In this document: in pieces, positions 18,660 through 27,254 of the stretch
How positions within the stretch are numbered: the stretch's first letter is position 1
How the letters are laid out: every line of letters begins with the position of its first letter
Source of the DNA: Clostridium bovifaecis
Lineage (GTDB): Bacteria; Bacillota; Clostridia; Clostridiales; Clostridiaceae
Direction: 5' to 3'
Assembly (NCBI GenBank): GCA_009738435.1
Contig: CP046522.1
Span: 899,249 to 963,248, forward strand
Length of the DNA: 64,000 nt
Notes under the pieces: model-generated
What the model was told of the DNA's origin: nothing
What the model saw: only the letters and a program-made list of their open reading frames with translations
Database searches by the model: none
Position numbers and translations under genes: made by a program

Positions 18660-18725
18660 AGCAGTAAAGTGCAGATGCCGATGAGAGTCCTTCCTGAAAT
18701 AAATAGGTTATGCACTTTACTAAGC
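18660..18725 (+). promoter_or_regulatory. Long inverted repeat in the leader of the SDR gene
   Basis: AGTAAAGTGCA (18663-18673) pairs perfectly with TGCACTTTACT (18711-18721), enclosing 37 bases. It lies 50 bases before the SDR start, so it is probably a structured 5' leader or an operator. No known riboswitch was recognised. Confidence 0.4.
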
Positions 18726-18773
18726 TATATATCATAAACTGAATTTGATGAGCATATTTCTAGGAGGATTTTC

Positions 18774-19709
18774 ATGTCCAATAATAAAAAAAGTCAAGAG
18801 GAATTTTCTAATCAAGGGTATCCTATGTATCCAAACTACGGAAAGATAACTCGTTACGAAGATGCACCAATAAGTGTACCAGAACAGCGGCAATATCGTC
18901 AGCCAGGTGTAGAAGGTTTAATGATTCCAAGACCAATTATTGAAAATCCAAATTATAAAGGAACGGGAAAGTTGAGAGGAAAGGTGGCACTTATAACAGG
19001 AGGCGATAGCGGAATAGGTGCAGCAGTAGCCATAACCTTTGCTAAAGAAGGTGCAGACGTTGCAATTTCATATTTAGATGAACATGAAGATGCTAACCGT
19101 ACCAGGGGAAGAATAGAGGAGCTTGGACAAAGGTGCTTGTTATTGCCTGGAGACTTAAGAGAAAAACAGCAGTGTATTGATATCGTGGAAAAAACAGTAC
19201 AAACTTTTGGTAAACTTGATATCCTTTGCAATCATGTTGGTATTCAGTTTCAACAATTAAGCTTGCTTGATATTTCTGATGAGCAGTTTGATGATACCTT
19301 TAAGGTAAACATATATTCTCATTTTTACACAACTAGAGCAGCATTACCTTACTTAAAAGCAGGCAGTTCTATCATTAATACGGCCTCAGTTGTTGCCTAC
19401 TATGGAAATGATCAATTGATTGATTATTCAGCTACAAAAGCTGCAAATGTTGGCTTTACCCGTGCGCTTGCCAATAATTTAGTAAGTCAGGGCATCAGAG
19501 TAAATGCTGTTGCACCTGGACGAGTATGGACCCCATTGATTCCATCAAGTTTTTCTGCAGATCAGGTTACCCAGCCAGGTAATCCAATGCAGCGCCAGGG
19601 TCAGCCTTTTGAAATTGCCCCTGCCTATGTTTATCTTGCATCTGATGATTCACGGTTTGTAACAGGGCAGACGATTCATGTAAATGGAGGTCAAGTGACA
19701 TCATCTTAA
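18774..19709 (+). CDS. SDR-family oxidoreductase, GSP39/YhxC-like
   Basis: A 311-residue NAD(P)-dependent short-chain dehydrogenase. An N-terminal extension ([18 protein letters not shown]) is typical of the general-stress-protein-39 subgroup. The Rossmann motif is TGGDSGIG (about 75-82), NHVG replaces the usual NNAG, and the catalytic residues appear in INTASVV and YSATK. The C-terminus has [20 protein letters not shown] precedes the ATG. It stands alone between terminators. In bacilli, relatives belong to the general stress response; the substrate here is unknown. Confidence 0.85.
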   Translation: MSNNKKSQEEFSNQGYPMYPNYGKITRYEDAPISVPEQRQYRQPGVEGLMIPRPIIENPNYKGTGKLRGKVALITGGDSGIGAAVAITFAKEGADVAISYLDEHEDANRTRGRIEELGQRCLLLPGDLREKQQCIDIVEKTVQTFGKLDILCNHVGIQFQQLSLLDISDEQFDDTFKVNIYSHFYTTRAALPYLKAGSSIINTASVVAYYGNDQLIDYSATKAANVGFTRALANNLVSQGIRVNAVAPGRVWTPLIPSSFSADQVTQPGNPMQRQGQPFEIAPAYVYLASDDSRFVTGQTIHVNGGQVTSS

Positions 19710-19792
19710 TAGATATTTTAGAATAGCAAGTGTAACTTCGTATCACAAGACCCCAAGGGTTGTAAAGAGTTATAATCCACAGTTTGCTAGAA

Positions 19793-19836
19793 CAGGTCAC
19801 TCTTGAAATTCCCAAGAGTGGTCTATTTTTTATGCA
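19793..19836 (+). terminator. Rho-independent terminator after the SDR gene
   Basis: CACTCTTG / CAAGAGTG stem with a short loop, then GTCTA and TTTTTT. Confidence 0.65.
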
Positions 19837-19946
19837 AAAAACTTAACTGAAATTATTTTATAAAAAAAGTTAAATTTTTTTACACATTACTTACATAACT
19901 GCATATCTACCATATAGATTAATAAAATTTTTGGAGGGGATTTTTT

Positions 19947-20687
19947 ATGGCACTATATAGACAATTACAATTATCATTTTGGAGAGATGCTTTTGTTATG
20001 AATTTGACACCAGAGGAGAAATTTTTCTATGTGTATTTACTTCAATGTTCTAACACAAAACAATGCGGCATCTTTGAGCTTCCTAAAAGGGCTATTGAAT
20101 ATGAGACTGGTTATAATAGGGAAACTGTAGACAAGCTACTAGAGAGATTTATAAACTATAGGAAAATTCAGTATTGTGAAGAAACGAAAGAGATAATGAT
20201 TTTAAACTGGATAAAATACAATTTTATAAAAAGTCCATGCACCATTAAGTGTATAAATAGGGAAATAAAGGAGGTTAAAAATAAAGAATTTGTGGATAAG
20301 TTGTATGATATATGTGTACAACTTGAGTATCCTATAAATTCAATTTTTCATGGTATAGAGGGATTTAAAGAAAAAATAGGGGGTATGCAAGGGGCCTATA
20401 GGGACCTGGGGGAAGAAGAAATTAAAGAAGAAATTAAAATTGAAGAAGAAGCAGAAAAAAGAGAAGAAATAGTAATGAGTTCTACTGCGGCTGCTTATAG
20501 AGATATTATCAATGGAGAAAAATTTACAGGTTTTAGTAAAATTGTGGAGGTGTTTAATAATAATATTCACCCTATAACTCCTATTGAGCTTGAAAGGTTA
20601 CAGGATTGGAAGGATAGAAATAAGGATAAGTTAAGTGATACTAAATTTGAAGGTGCCAATGCCCAGGCTTATGTGTACGTTGAGTAG
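19947..20687 (+). pseudogene. Phage replisome organiser (DnaD-like), internally deleted
   Basis: A 246-residue frame with GGAGGGG before the ATG. The N-terminal domain, YRQLQLSFWRDAFVMNLTPE, is typical of phage replisome-organiser proteins with a winged-helix fold. A charged linker of Glu/Lys/Ile repeats follows. The DnaD domain starts (KIVEVFNNNIHPITPIELER) but jumps after LQDWKD to a short unrelated-looking end, so most of that helical domain is missing. A second fragment of a similar gene lies at 34618-34743. With the adjacent DnaB remnant it marks a decayed prophage replication module. Confidence 0.6.
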
Positions 20688-20692
20688 GGGGA

Positions 20693-21665
20693 ATGGCTAT
20701 GGAGGTTAATAGATTTTATAATTTAGAGGCAGAGTTAAATATTATAGGAGCCGTATTTAGGGATAATAATGCCCTGTGCATCATTATTGATTTTTTAGAT
20801 AGCGATGATTTCTACAGCACTCGGTATAAGCTTATATATAATGCATCAGTAAAACTATATGAGGATGGCAAGCCTATAGACGTAGTTGCCCTTTGTGATA
20901 AATTAGGTACAAGTCTCCAAGAAGTAGGAGGAATAAGCTATTTAGGTGAGCTTTATGGATCCTCTCTGCCCTCATCTAGAGTTGAGTTTTATGGAGAAAT
21001 AGTTAAAGAAAAAGCTAATTTAAGAAGGATGATGACTCTTCTTGAAGGTCAGAAGAGAGACAGAGAAGGCAAGGATAAAAGTTGTGATGAAATTGTGGAT
21101 TCTTTGGAAAACGCTTTTTTAAAACTAAAGAGGAAAAATAATCTTCAAGATGGTAATGCACAACAGGATTTGATGCAGGTTATAGATATGCTTGAGAAGA
21201 GATATCAAAATGGAGGAGAAATACAAGGCATAAGTACAGGATATAGAGTAATCGATAAAATGCTTGGAGGTCTTAACAAGGAGGATTTTATTATTATTGC
21301 TGCAAGGCCTTCTATGGGGAAAACAGCTATGGCATTAAACTTAGCTTTAAATACAGCCCTAAGGGAGGAAGCAGAGGTGGCTTTCTTTAATTTGGAAGTG
21401 GGAAAAAATAACAAGAGTATCAAATGATTTATCAAGATCAAATCTATTTGTATACGATAAGGTATTCTCCCTTAGAGGAATCAAAGGGGAATCGGGAAGT
21501 CTTGAACAGGATGCAGATGTGGTCATATTCTTATATAGAGATGAGTATTACAGCAGGGATACGGAAGATAAAGATATCATTGAGAACATAATAGCCAAGA
21601 ATAGAAATGGACAAGTCGGTATAGTAAAGCTTAAATGGAAACCAGAATATCAGAAGGTTGAGTAG
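20693..21665 (+). pseudogene. dnaB: Replicative DNA helicase DnaB, internally deleted and frameshifted
   Basis: The N-terminal domain (FYNLEAELNIIGAVFRDN) and linker are complete, and Walker A is present as ARPSMGKTAMALNLA. After AFFNLEVG the zero frame ends at 21427. The conserved C-terminal part, GESGSLEQDADVVIFLYRDE to WKPEYQKVE, is found in another frame and stops at 21663-21665. About 100 residues between them, including Walker B, are absent. The start is six bases after the DnaD-like stop, as in phage replication operons. Confidence 0.72.
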
Positions 21666-21833
21666 AACACAAATGTAAATGTAAAGTGCCAGGCACCAAC
21701 ATTCCGGCAAGCTCGAGCATAGGGATCTCCCAAGCATCCCTGAGATATGTAGACAAATTGTGAACACAATTTATTTTGCTATGCTTATTAACAGCCTGAT
21801 ATATAATCTATATGCATTAAATATAACAAGAAA
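21666..21833. other. Noncoding stretch with a short palindrome
   Basis: It contains the 11-base palindrome GTGCCAGGCAC (21686-21696) and a diverged repeat C start (GCAAGCTCGAGCATAG near 21703). No gene is seen. Confidence 0.4.
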
Positions 21834-21888
21834 GTTACAATCAAGTTACACTTAGATTACACTTAGGTATCAATTTAGTTACAATTGT
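21834..21888 (+). promoter_or_regulatory. Five 11-bp phased repeats, likely activator-binding array
   Basis: GTTACA-type hexamers begin at 21834, 21845, 21856, 21867 and 21878, exactly 11 bp apart (GTTACA, GTTACA, ATTACA, GTATCA, GTTACA). The array ends about 100 bp upstream of the sigma-54 promoter at 21990. All sites lie on one helix face, as expected for a bacterial enhancer-binding protein; the AcoR/DhaR-like activator at 29691 is the natural candidate. The binding itself is inferred. Confidence 0.6.
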
Positions 21889-21989
21889 ATTATAAAAAGA
21901 TTAATAGCTTTGAAATTAATATTACTATAAACAATAATAAATCATTGGAAATAGAGGGATAAAAAGTTTTTATAAACTATACAAAACAC

Positions 21990-22006
21990 TTGGTACAGTA
22001 ATTGCT
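21990..22006 (+). promoter_or_regulatory. Sigma-54 promoter of the glycyl-radical/AOR locus
   Basis: TTGGTACAGTAATTGCT has the invariant GG (21992-21993) and GC (22004-22005) separated by exactly ten bases, close to the -24/-12 consensus. The phased array upstream and the sigma-54 activator gene downstream support it. Confidence 0.75.
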
Positions 22007-22195
22007 TTATATATGATTGTAAATAAAAGGTAGAAACAAACCTAATGGGGGGAGATAATAGGAAATTATGATCAGTTATTCTTAATGACGTTCATAAGGT
22101 AGGAGGAGCTTTTGACAAGATCAATGAAATCTAATATGGGGAAAGTCTTTTATGTAATACAGCTGGATAATATGGATTCAAAGGAGGCTAAAATA

Positions 22196-22615
22196 ATGGA
22201 TTTATATTTAGCTGAAAAAATTATTAAATCAGCTATGGAAAAAGCAAATGATTTAAATATACCAAGTGTTATAGCCGTTGTAGATTCTGGGGGACACCTT
22301 AAAGTTCTCAAAAGAATGGATGGAGCAATCTTTGGCAGTATCAGTATTGCAATAGATAAAGCTTTTACTGCTGCTGCTACGCAAGTATCTACACAGGAGT
22401 TAAGTAGTAGTTCTCAGCCTGGACAGTCTCTATATGGATTAAACACTACTAATCAATGTAGGTATGTAGTATTTGGCGGAGGAATACCTTTATGGAATGA
22501 AAACAAATTAATTGGAGCTATAGGTGCTTCGGGTGGTACTGTAGAGCAAGATTTAATGGTTGCTCAGGCTGGAGCGGATGAATTTAAACAAATAATAAAA
22601 TTAAATAATAAATAA
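22196..22615 (+). CDS. GlcG/HbpS-family protein (DUF336)
   Basis: The ATG at 22196 has AAGGAGG (22181-22187) eight bases upstream, preferred over an in-frame TTG at 22112. The 139-residue product is a single GlcG/HbpS domain: NIPSVIAVVDSGGHLKVLKR, DKAFTAAATQVST and GGGIPLWNENKLIGAIGASG. Relatives occur beside diol and glycerol dehydratases and in PduO C-termini; proposed roles include haem or cofactor binding. It is first in the sigma-54 controlled operon and lies 20 bases before the glycyl radical enzyme. Confidence 0.82.
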   Translation: MDLYLAEKIIKSAMEKANDLNIPSVIAVVDSGGHLKVLKRMDGAIFGSISIAIDKAFTAAATQVSTQELSSSSQPGQSLYGLNTTNQCRYVVFGGGIPLWNENKLIGAIGASGGTVEQDLMVAQAGADEFKQIIKLNNK

Positions 22616-22635
22616 GAGAAAGGAATGAATGTTTT

Positions 22636-25086
22636 ATGGAAAAAAGTTATAAATTTCATTTAGTGCCTAATTGGGATGAGCAATTTGATATATTAGCTCA
22701 TGATTTCACTCCAAGTAAACGTATACAAAGTAATGTTGATTATGTTTCAAAACATCATAGTGAGATTGATCCTGAAAGAGCAATGTTAGTAACTGAATCA
22801 TATAAGGCAACCGAGAATCAACCTATGTATCTTAGAAGAGCAAAAGCTTTATATAAATTTTTAGAAGAGAAAACTATTTATATTAAGCCTGATGAATTGG
22901 TAGTTGGAAATCTAGCATTTAAACCTTTATCTTCAATGATTTACCCAGAATACTCTTATGATTGGATTATTGATGAAATGGAAAATCAACCATTTGATCA
23001 AAGAGAATTAGAGCCTTATATAATATCAGAAGAAACTAAGGAAAAATTGCGTTCTATTAAGGATTACTGGCTTGGTAATACTGTTTTCGATAGAACAAAC
23101 AGTATTCTCCCAGAAGAAGTTAAAACTTCACTAGCTGTTAATGTTTTTGACGTAGGAAACTATATCACAGGAGGAATAGGACATTTCACATGTGCATATG
23201 ACAAAGCTATAGATCGTGGATTATTCTCTATACGAAAAGAGATATTGGACAGGAAGGCAAGTTTAGATAAAGCAGACCCTGATTATGCTGATAAAGTTAC
23301 ATTGTATGATTCATTAGTAATTAGTATAGATGCAGTGGAGGTTTTTGCAAAGAGATATGCAAAACTTGCTCGTAAATTAGCAGAAAAGGAAACAGATGAA
23401 CAAAGAAAATGGGAACTTACAATGATTGCAGAAAATTGTGAGCGTGTACCAATGTATCCAGCAAGAACTTTCTGGGAAGCATGCCAATCTTTCTGGTTTA
23501 TTCAAATAGTTATACAAATAGAATCTAATGGGCATTCAATTTCTCCTGGACGTTGGGATCAATATATGTATCCATACTATAAAGCTGACGTAGAAAGCGG
23601 ACTTCTTACAAAAAGAGAAGCACAGGAACTAGTAGATAGTGTATGGGTTAAATTAGGTGAAACTGAAAAAATTAAGAGTACTCCAGTAACTAAATCTTTC
23701 TCTGGTGCATGTAAATCTCAAAATCTACAAGCTGGAGGTCTTACACGAGATGGTTTAGATGCAACTAATGACTTATCTTACATTGTATTAAATGCATCTG
23801 GAAGAACTAAAATGTGTGAACCAGCTATATCAGTTAGATTATCAGTAAAGAACCCTGATTCATTATGGGAAAAAGCAATTGAAGTCAATAAACTTGGTAT
23901 TGGTATGCCAGCATTTTATAATGATGAAGTAACTATCCAAATGTTACTAAATAGAGGAGTAACACTTGAAGATGCTAGAGACTTTAGTATAGTGGGATGC
24001 GTAGAACCTGATGTACCAGGTAAGACATATGCATGGCATGATTCAGGATTCTTTAACTTATTACGCTGTCTAGAATTAGCACTTAATGACGGATATCCAA
24101 TGGGACCTGCTTATAAAAAATATGGAAGAGTTGGAGTAGCCACTGGAAAGCTTACTGATATGAAGAGCATAGAAGATGTTAAAGAAGCTTACAAGAAGCA
24201 AGTTGAATATTTTGCAGATTTAATAGTATTGGCCAATAATGTTGAAGATAAAGTGCACCAGGAAATGGCTCCTGTATTATTACCAACATTACTTATTGAT
24301 CCATGTATAGAGAAAGGAATAGGCGTATCTCATGGTGGTGCTAAATATAACTTTACTGGGCCACAAGGTATAGCCATATCCAATGTTGCAGACTCTTTAG
24401 CAGCAATAGATACTATGGTATTTAAAGATAAAAAAGTAACTGCTGAGGAACTTTATAAAGCATTGCTAAATAACTGGAAAGGGCATGAAGTATTACAACA
24501 AAAGATGTTACAATGCCCACACTTTGGAAATGATGATGACTATGTAGATGAACTTGGACATTTTGCAGCAATTGTATACTGTAAGGCAATAGAAAATAGA
24601 CCAAATGCTAGAGGTGGCATTTTCCAACCAGGATTATATCCTGTTTCAGCTAATATTCCATTTGGAGAAACAACTTGGGCAAGTGCTGATGGTAGAGAAG
24701 CAGGTGTAGCTTTAGCTGATGGTATATCACCAGTTCATGGTAGAGATGTAAATGGTCCTACTGCAGCTTTAAAATCAGTAGCTAAAGTAGATCATGTAAT
24801 AGCATCTAATGGAACACTTCTTAATCAAAAATATCACCCTAGTGCATTATCAGGAATAGAAGGCAATAGAAACTTTATGAATGCTATGAAGGTATATTTT
24901 GAAAAGGGTGGCTTCCATAACCAGGTGAATGTAGTAAGTGCAGATACATTAAGAGATGCTCAAAAACATCCTGAAAAATATAAGAACTTAGTTGTAAGAG
25001 TAGCAGGATATAGTGCTTACTTTGTAAGATTAGGACCTGCTTTACAGAACGATATTATCGAAAGAACTGAGTTTATAATGGCTTAA
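22636..25086 (+). CDS. Glycyl radical enzyme, diol/glycerol dehydratase-like
   Basis: An 816-residue PFL-like enzyme. The thiyl cysteine is C455 in SIVGCVEPDVPGKTYAWHD; the glutamate two residues later is the CxE pattern of B12-independent dehydratases and CutC. The radical-bearing glycine is G791 in RVAGYSAYF. NGHSISPGRWDQYMYPYY resembles the substrate pocket of glycerol dehydratase. There is no N-terminal microcompartment-targeting extension, and no shell genes are seen, so it is probably cytosolic. The flanking activase, facilitator remnant and AOR suggest a small polyol converted to an aldehyde. DVPGKTYAW departs from the glycerol-dehydratase QVPGKTEGW-type motif, so the substrate is open. 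Confidence 0.85.
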   Translation: MEKSYKFHLVPNWDEQFDILAHDFTPSKRIQSNVDYVSKHHSEIDPERAMLVTESYKATENQPMYLRRAKALYKFLEEKTIYIKPDELVVGNLAFKPLSSMIYPEYSYDWIIDEMENQPFDQRELEPYIISEETKEKLRSIKDYWLGNTVFDRTNSILPEEVKTSLAVNVFDVGNYITGGIGHFTCAYDKAIDRGLFSIRKEILDRKASLDKADPDYADKVTLYDSLVISIDAVEVFAKRYAKLARKLAEKETDEQRKWELTMIAENCERVPMYPARTFWEACQSFWFIQIVIQIESNGHSISPGRWDQYMYPYYKADVESGLLTKREAQELVDSVWVKLGETEKIKSTPVTKSFSGACKSQNLQAGGLTRDGLDATNDLSYIVLNASGRTKMCEPAISVRLSVKNPDSLWEKAIEVNKLGIGMPAFYNDEVTIQMLLNRGVTLEDARDFSIVGCVEPDVPGKTYAWHDSGFFNLLRCLELALNDGYPMGPAYKKYGRVGVATGKLTDMKSIEDVKEAYKKQVEYFADLIVLANNVEDKVHQEMAPVLLPTLLIDPCIEKGIGVSHGGAKYNFTGPQGIAISNVADSLAAIDTMVFKDKKVTAEELYKALLNNWKGHEVLQQKMLQCPHFGNDDDYVDELGHFAAIVYCKAIENRPNARGGIFQPGLYPVSANIPFGETTWASADGREAGVALADGISPVHGRDVNGPTAALKSVAKVDHVIASNGTLLNQKYHPSALSGIEGNRNFMNAMKVYFEKGGFHNQVNVVSADTLRDAQKHPEKYKNLVVRVAGYSAYFVRLGPALQNDIIERTEFIMA

Positions 25087-25091
25087 CTAAT

Positions 25092-25146
25092 ATTTATCAA
25101 GTTGGGTGATAAACTCATTAGAAGTTTATCGCCCATTTTGATAAAT
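25092..25146 (+). promoter_or_regulatory. Stem-loop between enzyme and activase genes
   Basis: ATTTATCAA (25092-25100) pairs with TTGATAAAT (25138-25146), and GGGTGATAAAC pairs with GTTTATCGCCC across a 9-base loop, giving about 20 bp with a small internal mismatch. It lacks a T-run. It may stabilise the upstream mRNA or reduce activase expression relative to the enzyme. Confidence 0.6.
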
Positions 25147-25170
25147 AGAAGGAGAGGTGAAAGTAAAATT

Positions 25171-26094
25171 ATGAATGGTCTAGTTTTTGATCTACAGCGT
25201 TATGCGGTGCATGATGGACCTGGAATCAGAACATTGGTGTTTTTAAAAGGTTGTCCTTTGAGATGCCAATGGTGTGCTAACCCTGAATCTCAAACAGTTA
25301 AAAATGAGGTTATGACTATACCTAGAGAATGTATAGGAGTAGATAAATGCGGGTTATGTCTTGAAGCATGTAGTCAAGGGGCTGTAATAAAGCAAGAAAA
25401 TTCAATTGTTATTGATAGAGAGAAATGTAATGGATGTGGCGAATGTGCCACTGCATGTCCTTGCGACGCATTAATGAATACGAGTCGATTGATGACATCA
25501 GAAGAGGTAGTTAACTATGTTCTTAAAGATATAGATTTCTATTCTCGCAGTGGAGGTGGAGTAACACTTTCAGGTGGAGAACCATTATTTCAATATGACT
25601 TTTGTTTAGAATTGGTTAAGGCTTTCAAGCAAAAAAATCTCCATGTAGCTATGGAAACCATTGCTTTTTGTGAATGGAATAAGTTAAATGAAATAGCCAA
25701 GTATGTTGATTTGTTTTTAATTGATATTAAGCATATGGATCCAAGTATTCATAAAAAATATACCGGTACGGATAATCGTGTACTAAAGGATAATTTAATG
25801 AGATTAGTTAGTATTGGAGCAAATATTAATATCAGAGTACCTTTGATACCAGGAATAAATGATCAATTAGATAATCTTATGGATACAGCTGAGTTTGTCA
25901 AAAACAAACTAGGTTTACCAAATATTGGTATTCTCCCTTATCATCGTCTTGGTCAATCTAAATATGAACAGTTAGGGAAGGATTATCTGCTTAAAGCCTT
26001 ACAGCCTATAAATTCTGTGAGCGATAAGGAGTATTTTGGCATAAGAAAACAAGCACTTGAAAGTTTTGGACTTGAAGTGTCAATAGGTAGCTAA
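25171..26094 (+). CDS. Glycyl radical enzyme activating enzyme (radical SAM)
   Basis: The ATG at 25171 follows AAGGAGAGG; the frame extends upstream but no better start is seen. The 307-residue protein has the activase signature DGPGIRTLVFLKGCPLRC, with the CxxxCxxC cluster GCPLRCQWCANPE. An inserted ferredoxin-like domain has two further clusters (CIGVDKCGLCLEACSQG and CNGCGECATACPCD), as in activases of dehydratase-type GREs. SGGGVTLSGGEPLFQ is the SAM-binding stretch. It installs the radical on G791 of the upstream enzyme. Confidence 0.88.
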   Translation: MNGLVFDLQRYAVHDGPGIRTLVFLKGCPLRCQWCANPESQTVKNEVMTIPRECIGVDKCGLCLEACSQGAVIKQENSIVIDREKCNGCGECATACPCDALMNTSRLMTSEEVVNYVLKDIDFYSRSGGGVTLSGGEPLFQYDFCLELVKAFKQKNLHVAMETIAFCEWNKLNEIAKYVDLFLIDIKHMDPSIHKKYTGTDNRVLKDNLMRLVSIGANINIRVPLIPGINDQLDNLMDTAEFVKNKLGLPNIGILPYHRLGQSKYEQLGKDYLLKALQPINSVSDKEYFGIRKQALESFGLEVSIGS

Positions 26095-26141
26095 TATTAA
26101 CCCTTTATACTAAGACAAGTAAACTTATGTAAGGATAGAGG

Positions 26142-26196
26142 AAAGCCATTATTAAAAAGATTAATGAAATTCTCTTCGTAATAATGGCTTTTTTAA
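26142..26196 (+). terminator. Rho-independent terminator after the activase gene
   Basis: AAAGCCATTATTA (26142-26154) pairs with TAATAATGGCTTT (26179-26191), followed by more Ts. It separates the GRE-activase pair from the downstream genes, which therefore need their own promoter or read-through. Confidence 0.75.
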
Positions 26197-26281
26197 CCTC
26201 AGTAAGTGTTTTCTTATATACTTGTTTGCTTCTATAGACGTATGAAATAATACAGTTTAAAAACTAAAAGGTGGAATTATT

Positions 26282-26704
26282 ATGTCAACTTTTTTAGCAG
26301 AATTTTTATGCATAATGATGTTAATTTTACTAGGTGACGGCGTTGTTGCAGGTGTTTGTCTTAAAAAATCAAAGGCAGAAAATTCAGGATGGATTGTTAT
26401 AACTGTAGCATGGGCAATAGCAGTATTAATACCTGCCTTAATCTTTGGAGAAGCAAGTGGAGCACACTTTAATCCAGCGATTACAATAGCATTAGCTGCA
26501 ATAATTTTAGTAATAGGGTTTTCCCTAGGAGGACCTACAGGATATGCTATAAATCCAGCAAGGGATTTAGGACCTCGTATAGCTCATGCAATACTTCCTA
26601 TAGCAGGAAAGGGTGATCTAGATTGGGGATATGCATGGATACCAGTAGTTGGACCAATTATCGGTGCATTAATCGGTGCATTTTTATTTACTGGAATATT
26701 TTAA
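26282..26704 (+). pseudogene. glpF: Glycerol facilitator (MIP family), large in-frame internal deletion
   Basis: A 140-residue frame. The N-terminal third matches GlpF, including GDGVVAGVCLKKSKAENSG and the first NPA box in GAHFNPAITIAL. It then joins directly to the C-terminal part, AAIILVIGFSLGGPTGYAIN with the second NPA box (NPARDLGPRIAHAI) and WIPVVGPIIGALIGAF. About 95-100 residues are missing relative to the usual 235. Both pore motifs remain but several helices are lost, so transport is unlikely. Its presence hints that the locus handles glycerol or a similar polyol. Confidence 0.72.
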
Positions 26705-26732
26705 ATAAAGTTTAAGCCTAAGTAAGGAAGCA

Positions 26733-26780
26733 GGGAGGTGAAGTGCCCCATAATTAAGAAGTTATTTTTGGGGCTTATAT
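26733..26780 (+). promoter_or_regulatory. Shine-Dalgarno separated from start codon by a hairpin
   Basis: GGGAGGTG (26733-26740) is 40 bases from the ferredoxin ATG, too far for normal initiation. Between them GCCCC (26745-26749) pairs with GGGGC (26770-26774). Folding this hairpin would leave about ten unpaired bases between the ribosome site and the ATG. No in-frame start lies closer. Confidence 0.5.
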
Positions 26781-27254
26781 ATGAAAAATAAGATAAAGAT
26801 TGATTCTGAAAAGTGTACAGGATGTTTTATCTGTGAATTAGCATGCTCATTTAAGCATACAAAAACATGCAGCCATAGTGCTTCAAGGATATCAATAGCT
26901 TATGAAGATAAAACTGGAATTAATAAGCCAAAAATGTGTATTCAATGTGAGAGAGCATTATGTGCAGAGGCATGTCCTGTAGACGCTATAAAAAGAATGC
27001 CTGACGGGGTACTTTTGATTGATGAAGAACTTTGTATAAAGTGCGAAAATTGTATTAGTGCTTGTAAGTTAGGAAGTATAAAATACGATAAAGTTAATGA
27101 TCAAATTATAAAGTGTGATTTATGTGGTGGTAATCCTGAATGTGTTAAAATCTGCCCTTCAGGTGCTCTAATCTATACAAGCGGAGATGAAATTGCAGCT
27201 GATATGCAGGAAGCATGTAAAGAAGAGATTGCTGCAGAGGAGGTTGATGAGTAA
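26781..27254 (+). CDS. Polyferredoxin, AOR-associated electron-transfer subunit
   Basis: A 157-residue protein of the HycB/DmsB type with four [4Fe-4S] motifs: CTGCFICELACSF, CIQCERALCAEACP, CIKCENCISACK and CDLCGGNPECVKICP. Its stop overlaps the AOR start by one base (TAATG), indicating translational coupling. It probably takes electrons from AOR and passes them to ferredoxin or another carrier in the cytoplasm. Confidence 0.85.
   Translation: MKNKIKIDSEKCTGCFICELACSFKHTKTCSHSASRISIAYEDKTGINKPKMCIQCERALCAEACPVDAIKRMPDGVLLIDEELCIKCENCISACKLGSIKYDKVNDQIIKCDLCGGNPECVKICPSGALIYTSGDEIAADMQEACKEEIAAEEVDE

Noticed and set aside
18660..18725. Hammerhead ribozyme
   Set aside because: CGATGAG and GAAA are present between paired arms, but the conserved CUGAUGA start is CCGATGA, stem II would be only two pairs, and no UH cleavage site fits the stem geometry.
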